Source: an uncultured Streptococcus sp. (lineage in GTDB: Bacteria; Bacillota; Bacilli; Lactobacillales; Streptococcaceae). From it: 8,209 nt of DNA. The stretch lies in contig NZ_CALHWC010000107.1 of the NCBI RefSeq assembly GCF_938036805.1, positions 1 to 8,209 of the forward strand. Direction: 5' to 3'. The notes below the pieces were generated by a model, which was given only the letters and a program-made list of their open reading frames with translations, searched no databases and had not been told where the DNA came from. Below are positions 1-5,355 of this stretch, in pieces. Made by a program: the position numbers and the translations under genes. The stretch's first letter is position 1; every line of letters begins with the position of its first letter.

Positions 1-55
1 CAGGTGCGGTCGAAGCTTACACTTCCTCTCAGACTGTACACAGACTCCCATATAT
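1..55 (-). other. Presumed 5' leader of a gene beyond the left edge
   Basis: This stretch lies just downstream of the minus-strand promoter at 62-90 and runs off the window without a credible start codon. Read on the minus strand it contains two GTCTG direct repeats flanking TGTACA, which also allow a small CTGT/ACAG hairpin, and a purine-rich GAGAGGAAG stretch. In related streptococci rpsD (ribosomal protein S4) commonly follows veg and dnaC on the same strand, so this may be the start of the rpsD leader. That assignment is synteny-based inference; no coding sequence of the target gene is visible. Confidence 0.35.
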
Positions 56-61
56 AGGATT

Positions 62-90
62 ATGATAACGCAATCATCAGCAAATGTCAA
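62..90 (-). promoter_or_regulatory. Sigma-A type promoter pointing left out of the window
   Basis: On the minus strand a perfect -35 box TTGACA (85-90) is followed after exactly 17 nt by TATCAT (62-67), which matches the -10 consensus TATAAT at five of six positions. The predicted start of transcription is near position 55. It lies 55 nt past the stop codon of the HAD gene, so it should serve the next gene to the left rather than any gene in the window. This is one of the two best promoter matches here, together with the mnmG promoter. Confidence 0.65.
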
Positions 91-145
91 GATTGGAGCT
101 TGGACTCACTACTTTTCAACGATAAGTGAAGCAAACGATCATCAA

Positions 146-769
146 TTAGGCAAACTCTCCTTTCGCAGCCAACAAAGACTCCATAGCCCTGATATTCTTT
201 GGCTCACTTGTGGATAAGATGGTTTCAAAACCCAGTTCAGCTGCCGTATCCAAGTTAGCTTGAATGTCGTCAATAAAGACTGACTCTGTCGGATCAATCC
301 CGTACTTTTTCAGCAGCTTCTGATAAATATCTGGCTCTGGCTTGACAACCCCAACTTCTGAGGAAAGGATATAGCCCGACAGTAGTGGGTAAATGGGCAA
401 TAAACCAGCTTTTTCAATATGATAAAAAATCTCACAAGTAGTTGACAGGATGTAAATGCGATAGCCTTGATCAGCCCACAGTCGAATCTTTTCCTGTAAA
501 CCACTGTAAACCTCCACAACCTCATACCAATTGTAGAAGGTATCCTGAACAACAGGATGGTAGGAGTCATCCAGCTGAACTAGCACTTTATCACAGGCTT
601 CTTTCAAGCTCAGCTCTCCCTTGTCTGTTTGATGCCAGATACCCGACTCAAAAATAGCCTGTCTAAGAAGCTGTCGTCGCTCTTTCTCAGGTTCGAAAGA
701 GGTCAAGATTTTTTCAGAATTCCATTCAATCAAGACATTTCCTAAGTCAAAAACCAAATTTTTAATCAT
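146..769 (-). CDS. HAD-superfamily phosphatase, YihX-like
   Basis: A soluble HAD hydrolase of about 207 residues. Numbered from the upstream GTG (776-778), motif I is FDLGNVL with nucleophile Asp11, motif II is ILST with Ser112, motif III is Lys146 in VVKPEPDIY, and motif IV is FIDD with Asp170-Asp171. The usual general acid/base Asp two residues after the nucleophile is Gly13. E. coli YihX, a glucose-1-phosphate phosphatase, has the same DLGNV motif, and overall layout and length also resemble YihX. The insert after motif I (about residues 20-100) is a helical C1-type cap. I prefer ATG 767-769, with GGTGA five nt upstream and a family-typical MIKNLVFDLGNV N-terminus; GTG at 776-778 would add three residues. 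The substrate cannot be read from sequence. No convincing promoter of its own is visible, so it may rely on readthrough from the veg side. Confidence 0.85.
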   Translation of the reverse strand: MIKNLVFDLGNVLIEWNSEKILTSFEPEKERRQLLRQAIFESGIWHQTDKGELSLKEACDKVLVQLDDSYHPVVQDTFYNWYEVVEVYSGLQEKIRLWADQGYRIYILSTTCEIFYHIEKAGLLPIYPLLSGYILSSEVGVVKPEPDIYQKLLKKYGIDPTESVFIDDIQANLDTAAELGFETILSTSEPKNIRAMESLLAAKGEFA

Positions 770-774
770 TTCTT

Positions 775-779
775 TCACC
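775..779 (-). promoter_or_regulatory. Ribosome binding site deciding the HAD gene start
   Basis: GGTGA on the minus strand lies five nt before ATG 767-769. The alternative GTG start overlaps this motif and would have to use the GAAAGGG stretch further upstream. The site therefore favours the shorter protein, though both starts remain possible. Confidence 0.45.
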
Positions 780-851
780 AGCCCTTTCTCTATATGTAGG
801 AGCTTTCGTAAGTTCTAGCTCATGCCTTCGCAGATACACCATTCGGCTGAT

Positions 852-886
852 CTTAACCATCCTTGGTATGGCATATTTAGGTTAAG
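852..886 (-). repeat. Inverted repeat CTTAACC/GGTTAAG in the veg-HAD gap
   Basis: A perfect 7-bp inverted repeat, CTTAACC (852-858) and GGTTAAG (880-886), encloses a 21-nt loop that itself carries CCAT/ATGG. It lies immediately downstream, on the minus strand, of the T-run that follows the long hairpin at 894-958. Read on the minus strand it has no T-run after it, so it is not a terminator by itself. No further gene or tRNA-like fold is visible in the rest of the gap up to the HAD start. Confidence 0.4.
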
Positions 887-958
887 AAAAATCCCAGAAA
901 TGAACTGTTCCTCAAAGTTGGGTTTTACCCAACTCTAGGAAACAATACAAAGTTCTGG
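887..958 (-). terminator. Probable intrinsic terminator after veg
   Basis: Fifteen nt past the veg stop codon the minus-strand transcript can form a long imperfect hairpin. Its core is an 8-bp perfect stem, AGTTGGGT/ACCCAACT (916-923 and 927-934), with a 3-nt loop. Below it TTCCT (908-912) pairs with AGGAA (937-941), and at the base CCAGAA (894-899) pairs with TTCTGG (953-958). The hairpin is followed on the minus strand by GA and then five T (887-891). It is longer and more interrupted than a textbook terminator, but its position and T-run fit the end of the gdpP-rplI-dnaC-veg operon. Confidence 0.6.
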
Positions 959-973
959 AATCACCTATTATTC

Positions 974-1246
974 TTAGTCAAAATAGCGAATTAAATTTTT
1001 CTCTGTCAAAATATCTGAGTAAGTATAGGACTCCACATAGGTGTTGGCAATTTCACCCGGCTGCCCCCCTTCATTTTCATACTCAACGATAAAGAGAGAA
1101 GGATAAACTTCAATCAAACGACCTTGTTTACTTTTTTGGCGCTTACGGCCATTTTCCAAGGTCATCTCCACCATCTGCCCCTCGTGAGCCTTGATGTCCT
1201 CCTTGATTTTCTTCATTTTTGCTACATCTGTAAATGCATCACTCAT
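974..1246 (-). CDS. veg: Veg family protein (DUF1021)
   Basis: A 90-residue protein that resembles Bacillus subtilis Veg, especially in its central and C-terminal parts: a GRLIEVYPSLFIVEYE stretch corresponding to the Veg GILAETYPSVFVIQ segment, then SYTYSDILTE. The first 20 or so residues are lysine-rich and helical (KMKKIKEDIKAHEG), and the rest looks like a small beta-barrel. Veg in B. subtilis has been linked to biofilm gene expression; its molecular activity is not settled and nothing here resolves it. I start it at ATG 1244-1246 because AGAGG (1256-1260) is nine nt upstream. An in-frame ATG at 1253-1255 would touch that motif and lacks room for a ribosome binding site. Only one nt separates the dnaC stop from this start, so the two are translationally coupled or at least cotranscribed. 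It is the last gene of the operon. Confidence 0.88.
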   Translation of the reverse strand: MSDAFTDVAKMKKIKEDIKAHEGQMVEMTLENGRKRQKSKQGRLIEVYPSLFIVEYENEGGQPGEIANTYVESYTYSDILTEKNLIRYFD

Positions 1247-1247
1247 A

Positions 1248-2603
1248 CTATACATCCTCTCTTTTAGAAATACTTGAAAATTTATTATATTCTTTTTGGA
1301 AAATTAGCTCAACCGTACCACGCGCTCCGCTCCGGTTTTTCTCAATAATGACTTCAACCTTGTTGTTAGGAATGCCTTCCTCTTCCTCACCGGCCCGTTC
1401 ATAATAGTCATCTCGGTAAAGAAAGGCTACGATATCCGCATCCTGCTCGATAGACCCAGACTCCCGAATATCAGATAGTACTGGGCGCTTGTCCTGCCGC
1501 TGCTCCACGCCACGCGAGAGCTGACTCAGCGCAATAACCGGCACCTTGAGCTCCTTCGCTAAAATCTTAAGCTGGCGAGAAATTTCCGAAACTTCCTGTT
1601 GACGGTTTTCACGACCCGTTCCTGTAATCAATTGCAGGTAGTCAATTAAAATCAGGCCAAGATTGCCTGTCTCTTGAGATAGCTTACGAGCTCGCGAACG
1701 AATCTCCGTAATCCGAATCCCTGGCGTGTCATCAATATAGATACTCGCATTGGCCAGATTTGCCGTCGCAATGGTATATTTCTGCCACTCTTCATCTGTC
1801 AGTTGCCCCGTACGGATAGAGTGAGAATTAATCACTCCTTCTGAAGCCAGCATCCGGTCGACCAGGCTCTCTGCCCCCATTTCTAGAGAGAAGATAGCCA
1901 CTGTCTTATCCAGCTTAGTCCCAATATTCTGGGCAATATTGAGGGCAAAGGCTGTCTTACCAACCGCTGGACGAGCAGCTAGGATGATTAACTCTTCTTC
2001 GTGCAAGCCCGTCGTCATCTTATCCAACTCACGGTAACCCGTCGCAATCCCTGTAATATCAGTAGTTTGCTGAGAACGGGCTTCTAGATTAGCAAAGTTA
2101 AGATTTAGAATATCTTGAATATTTTCAAACCCACTGCGGCTGGCCGTTTCACTGACATCAATCAGAGCCTTTTCTGCTCCTGCAATGATTTCCTCTGATG
2201 GTCTCTCACCGTCATAGGCTTGGTTGATGGATTCTGTCAAGCGTGAAATCAGGCGGCGTAAGATTGCTTTTTCAGAAACGATCTTGGCATAGTACTCTGC
2301 ATTGGCAGAAGTCGGTACAGAGTTAACGACCTCCACCAGATAGCTCAGTCCGCCAATATTCTGCAAGTCTCCTTGGCTATCCAAAATATTGCGAACGGTG
2401 GTCGCATCAATAGCATCCCCACGATCTGCCAAGTCAATCATGGCCTTAAAAATCAGCCGATGGGCATATTTAAAGAAATCCCCAGGCTCAATATATTCAC
2501 GGACAAAGACCAGTTTGCTCTCATCGATGAAAATGGCCCCTAGTACAGACTGTTCTGCTAAAATATCTTGAGGCTGAGCTCGCAACTCATCAATCTCTGC
2601 CAT
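1248..2603 (-). CDS. dnaC: Replicative DNA helicase, DnaB family
   Basis: The hexameric 5'-3' helicase that unwinds DNA at the replication fork, called dnaC in Firmicutes and homologous to E. coli DnaB. At 451 residues it has the usual full length. The N-terminal DnaB domain (about 10-110, primase and loader contacts) begins with LAEQSVLGAIF. A linker leads to the RecA-like ATPase domain from about 180. Walker A is ARPAVGKTAFA with Lys216-Thr217, Walker B is LILIDYLQL with Asp321, and the LSQLSRGVEQR and RPVLSDIRESGSIEQDAD motifs follow at 359-390. EKNRSGARGTVEL near 421-433 supplies the probable arginine finger region. No intein interrupts the ATPase motifs. The ATG at 2601-2603 is preceded by AAGGAAGGA with seven nt spacing, 25 nt after the rplI stop. 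Its place after rplI and gdpP is a conserved Firmicutes arrangement, and it is not accompanied here by a loader gene. Confidence 0.97.
   Translation of the reverse strand: MAEIDELRAQPQDILAEQSVLGAIFIDESKLVFVREYIEPGDFFKYAHRLIFKAMIDLADRGDAIDATTVRNILDSQGDLQNIGGLSYLVEVVNSVPTSANAEYYAKIVSEKAILRRLISRLTESINQAYDGERPSEEIIAGAEKALIDVSETASRSGFENIQDILNLNFANLEARSQQTTDITGIATGYRELDKMTTGLHEEELIILAARPAVGKTAFALNIAQNIGTKLDKTVAIFSLEMGAESLVDRMLASEGVINSHSIRTGQLTDEEWQKYTIATANLANASIYIDDTPGIRITEIRSRARKLSQETGNLGLILIDYLQLITGTGRENRQQEVSEISRQLKILAKELKVPVIALSQLSRGVEQRQDKRPVLSDIRESGSIEQDADIVAFLYRDDYYERAGEEEEGIPNNKVEVIIEKNRSGARGTVELIFQKEYNKFSSISKREDV
1256..1260 (-). promoter_or_regulatory. Ribosome binding site deciding the veg start
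   Basis: AGAGG on the minus strand, inside the 3' end of dnaC, sits nine nt before ATG 1244-1246 and directly against the upstream ATG 1253-1255. The spacing rules out the upstream ATG in practice and shortens Veg from 93 to 90 residues. Confidence 0.65.
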
Positions 2604-2628
2604 AGGTGAATCCTTCCTTTAATCCTTT

Positions 2629-3081
2629 TTACCCTTCCGTAACCCGCAGGCGAATCACACTTGTCACGTCTTGGTAAATCTTTACAGGAACATCAATCAA
2701 ACCAATCGAACGAATGGGAGAATCAACCTTGATATTCCGTTTGTCAATTTTTAGGCCAAATTGCTTTTGTAGTTCATCAGCAATTTTTTTGTTAGTAATC
2801 GAACCGAAAGTCCGTCCGTCTGGTCCGACTTTCTCTGTAAAAGCAACAACCGTTGCTTCTTCTTCCAATTTAGCTTTAATGGCTTGTGCTTCTGCCACCA
2901 TCTCTGCGTGAGCCTTTTCCTGGGATTTTTGCTTTCCTCTCAGCTCACCGATAGCTTGTGCATTGGCTTCCTTAGCCAGATTTTTCTTAATCAGGAAATT
3001 TTGAGCATAGCCAGTAGGCACTTCCTTGATTTCCCCTTTTTTCCCTTTCCCTTTTACATCCTCTAAAAAAATAACTTTCAT
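2629..3081 (-). CDS. rplI: 50S ribosomal protein L9
   Basis: A 150-residue L9, the normal family length. The N-terminal 23S rRNA-binding domain starts MKVIFLEDVKGKGKKG and carries the L9 signature region GEIKEVPTGYAQNFLIKK (about 16-33); the Gly usual after LIxK is Asn here, as I recall for other streptococci. Residues 41-75 form the long charged connecting helix, and the C-terminal domain (about 78-150) includes VGPDGRTFGSIT and the IRSIGLIDVPVKIY segment. L9 binds near the base of the L1 stalk and helps reading-frame maintenance. The ATG at 3079-3081 follows the gdpP stop by a single nt, and the AAGGAG ribosome binding site (3089-3094) with seven nt spacing lies inside the gdpP coding end. 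This indicates tight coupling with gdpP. Confidence 0.97.
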   Translation of the reverse strand: MKVIFLEDVKGKGKKGEIKEVPTGYAQNFLIKKNLAKEANAQAIGELRGKQKSQEKAHAEMVAEAQAIKAKLEEEATVVAFTEKVGPDGRTFGSITNKKIADELQKQFGLKIDKRNIKVDSPIRSIGLIDVPVKIYQDVTSVIRLRVTEG

Positions 3082-3082
3082 T

Positions 3083-5068
3083 TTATTTCTCCTTTTCTAT
3101 TGATTCCTCATTATCCATCACTTGATCCATAATCTCTTGATTTAGACGTTGAGTGACTTCAGCAACCGTTTGATCGCTAACTTGCGCTGCTGCTAGATTA
3201 AAGTGGCCGCCACCACCCATTTTCTCCATAATCCGCTGAACATTGATCTTACTGCGACTACGAGCTGAAATGGATACGTAACCCTCAGTATTCCTGCTGA
3301 CCACAAAGGTTGCTTCAATGCCCGACATGGCAAGCATGGTGTCAGCTGCCTTACTAATGACGACTGTATCATAGCTGGCATTTTCAGGACCCGCTGCTAC
3401 AATCACATTTGGTAAAAGCTTCTTACCTGTCAAAATCAGCTCATTGACTGCTCGATACTCTTCAAAATTCGTCGAAGAAATATCCTGAATGACTACACTA
3501 TCACTGCCGCGAGCCCGCAAATAACTAGCTACATCAAAGGTTCTACTCGTTACTCTGGAGGTAAAATTCTTGGTGTCTAGCATAATCCCAGCCATGAGCA
3601 GGCTGGCTTGAATTTTATTCAGGCGATTTTTCTTGGAATTTTGAAACTGAATCAACTCCGTTACCAATTCACTGGCACTGCTAGCCCCACTTTCGATATA
3701 GGCGATGACCGCATTTTCAGGAAAATCCTCATCACGACGGTGATGATCCACCACAATCGTCTGACTAAATCGGTCAAATAATTCCCTTGAAAGCGTTAAG
3801 GCCAACTTCGAGTGGTCCACCATTATTAAGAGTGAGCGACTGGTCACTCGGTTTACAGCTTCCGATATCGGCAAAAGATAATCAGCGCCTTCTGATGTCA
3901 ATTTTTGAATAGAGCGATAGATATCCGAGCCCATCTGTTGGTCATCATACACAACATAGGCTTTCTCAATGATATTGCTAGCAAAAAGCTGCATACCCAC
4001 CGCGGAACCCAAGGCATCCAAATCAAGATTGCGATGACCAACCACGAAAACCTGATCTACACTCTTGATTTTATCTGAAATAGCTGCCATCATAGCCCTC
4101 GTACGCGTGCGTGTACGTTTGACAGATGCAGCCGTTCCACCACCAAAGTAAACTGGATTCTTGGTCTCGTCATTCTCTTTGACAACCGCTTGGTCACCAC
4201 CTCGGACCTCAGCTAGGTTAAGATTAAGAAGGGCAATCTTACCAATTTCATCATGCTTACCATCCCCGTAAGAAAAGCCCATACTAAGCGTCAGAGGAAG
4301 TTTTCGATTCTTGGCTTCTGTCCGAAATTGATCAATGATCGAAAATTTACTATCCATCAGTTGTTCCAAAACCGTATAATCCGTGAAAAGATAATAACGA
4401 TCCATTCCCACCCGACGGTAGAACATATGAAATTGCTCAGAAAACTCTGCTACAAAGTTAGCTACAAAACTGTTGATATGACTGATATCTGAATCTGAAA
4501 CAGCATCTTCCAAATCATCATAATTATCTACTGAAACAACACCGATAACTGGTCGCGTCGTAACGAGCCCAACTGTTGCTTCATACTCACTTGATGCATC
4601 AAAAAAGTACAAGACACTAGAAGCTGAATCAAAGTAAACAGAATACTGGTTGTCTCCTACTGTTGCGTAGCTACCCGATTTCGAAGCGGCAAGCTGGATA
4701 ATTTCCTGAAGGAGATCACTATTTAGCTCCCCATCATCCGTTGTAAAAATCAATTCAGCATAAGGATTGAACCAGTCCACATCTCCACTATTTTCATTGA
4801 TTTTAATCACACCAACTGGCATCTTATCCAACAAAGAAGCTAAACTTCCCTCTGCTTGATGATTGACATAACGAATCTGCTCAAGCTCGTCCAATTCGGT
4901 CACTCTTTGCTGCTGTATAAATAGCCAAACCAAGAGCACCAGCACTATGAAAAGAGACACCAGCATAGGCAAACTATCACCAAAAAGGCGTAGACAAATA
5001 GCTAATATGATAAAGGAAGTAAAACCCACTATCGCAAAGTGGCTCGGGGAAAAACGAATTCTTTTCAT
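3083..5068 (-). CDS. gdpP: Cyclic-di-AMP phosphodiesterase GdpP (Pde1)
   Basis: A membrane-anchored enzyme of 661 residues that hydrolyses the second messenger c-di-AMP to pApA. Two membrane segments lie at about 11-29 and 33-52. A PAS domain follows (about 75-160; the family can bind haem there). Next is a degenerate GGDEF domain (about 170-300), with RVGMDRYY near 219-226 in place of GGDEF, so no diguanylate cyclase activity is expected. The catalytic DHH domain shows HRNLDLDA (His345, Asp349, Asp351), VDHS (Asp418), VVDHHRR (Asp441, His442, His443) and LDTKNF (Asp498). The DHHA1 domain ends with GGGGH (618-622) followed by NLAAAQ. All metal ligands appear present, so it should be active. 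By family knowledge it affects potassium and osmotic balance, wall stress and beta-lactam tolerance. It is the first gene of the operon, with AGAGG seven nt before the ATG. Confidence 0.95.
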   Translation of the reverse strand: MKRIRFSPSHFAIVGFTSFIILAICLRLFGDSLPMLVSLFIVLVLLVWLFIQQQRVTELDELEQIRYVNHQAEGSLASLLDKMPVGVIKINENSGDVDWFNPYAELIFTTDDGELNSDLLQEIIQLAASKSGSYATVGDNQYSVYFDSASSVLYFFDASSEYEATVGLVTTRPVIGVVSVDNYDDLEDAVSDSDISHINSFVANFVAEFSEQFHMFYRRVGMDRYYLFTDYTVLEQLMDSKFSIIDQFRTEAKNRKLPLTLSMGFSYGDGKHDEIGKIALLNLNLAEVRGGDQAVVKENDETKNPVYFGGGTAASVKRTRTRTRAMMAAISDKIKSVDQVFVVGHRNLDLDALGSAVGMQLFASNIIEKAYVVYDDQQMGSDIYRSIQKLTSEGADYLLPISEAVNRVTSRSLLIMVDHSKLALTLSRELFDRFSQTIVVDHHRRDEDFPENAVIAYIESGASSASELVTELIQFQNSKKNRLNKIQASLLMAGIMLDTKNFTSRVTSRTFDVASYLRARGSDSVVIQDISSTNFEEYRAVNELILTGKKLLPNVIVAAGPENASYDTVVISKAADTMLAMSGIEATFVVSRNTEGYVSISARSRSKINVQRIMEKMGGGGHFNLAAAQVSDQTVAEVTQRLNQEIMDQVMDNEESIEKEK

Positions 5069-5089
5069 TAAAAAACCTCTTATTGCGCC

Positions 5090-5098
5090 ATTTTACCA
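5090..5098 (-). promoter_or_regulatory. Extended -10 promoter of the gdpP operon
   Basis: On the minus strand TGGTAAAAT forms an extended -10 element, with TAAAAT at 5090-5095 and the TG at 5097-5098. No good -35 box is found 16-18 nt upstream, which is common for extended -10 promoters. The predicted start near 5083 would leave a very short leader of about 15 nt containing only the AGAGG ribosome binding site. It is the best candidate in the gap for driving gdpP-rplI-dnaC-veg. Confidence 0.45.
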
Positions 5099-5140
5099 TA
5101 TTTTCTTAAAAAAAGCGAGTTTTCACTGCCCTTGAATACT

Positions 5141-5312
5141 TGTAAAGCAAGAAAGACTCAAATCCTAGATCTATTCTCAAACAAATATTCATAATCAATT
5201 TACAAGATGTGTAAATCTTGTAAATTTTATTAAACAAAAAGTTGACAGTAGTTGTAAATATTTCTCTATATAAAAGAGATTTTTTGTAAATATTCATTTA
5301 CAAACGTGTAAA
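5141..5312. repeat. Cluster of eight TGTAAA/TTTACA hexamers
   Basis: The 287-bp gap between mnmG and gdpP holds no credible gene. It contains TGTAAA at 5141, 5210, 5219, 5253, 5285 and 5307 and TTTACA at 5199 and 5297. The extended form is usually TTGTAAAT or GTGTAAAT. Several copies pair as inverted repeats: AATTTACAAGAT/ATCTTGTAAATT (5197-5208, 5215-5226), TTTGTAAAT/ATTTACAAA (5283-5291, 5296-5304) and TTTACA/TGTAAA (5297-5312). The cluster lies upstream of the gdpP promoter and could be an operator array. Spacings between same-strand copies (9, 34, 32, 22 nt) do not fit the 11-nt period of the WalR/VicR box. The binding factor, if any, is unknown. Confidence 0.6.
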
Positions 5313-5318
5313 TTATGC

Positions 5319-5348
5319 AAAAACGTACTATCAATAAAATAGTACGTT
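5319..5348 (-). terminator. Short hairpin terminator after mnmG
   Basis: Eight nt past the mnmG stop codon the minus strand has a perfect 9-bp stem, AACGTACTA (5340-5348 on the plus complement) paired with TAGTACGTT (5322-5330), around a 9-nt loop. A run of five T begins within the stem's last two bases. The stem has only three G/C pairs and the T-run is short, so termination may be partial, allowing some readthrough toward gdpP. Confidence 0.55.
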
Positions 5349-5355
5349 AATATGT

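Noticed and set aside
779..890. Dedicated promoter or tRNA-like element in front of the HAD gene
   Set aside because: TATAGA-like sequence near 787-793 has no matching -35 box, and the GAGCT/AGCTC pairing around 800-822 does not extend into a cloverleaf.
5242..5274. Plus-strand promoter: TTGACA at 5242-5247 with TATATA or TATAAA downstream
   Set aside because: The spacing to the nearest good -10 is 19-21 nt, and transcription would run antisense into mnmG with no gene to serve. Likely chance in AT-rich DNA.
5263..5285. Plus-strand terminator: TCTCT/AGAGA hairpin followed by six T
   Set aside because: A stem of only five weak pairs with no plus-strand gene upstream of it.
5106..5297. Minus-strand open frame of 63 codons in the mnmG-gdpP gap
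   Set aside because: No ribosome binding site precedes its ATG, the composition is that of AT-rich noncoding DNA, it is built over the inverted repeats and ends upstream of the gdpP promoter, and no family is recognisable.
5069..5355. Chromosomal origin, because mnmG (gidA) is origin-linked in some bacteria
   Set aside because: No DnaA-box match (TTATCCACA or near variants) and no dnaA or dnaN nearby; the best local resemblance matches only six of nine positions.
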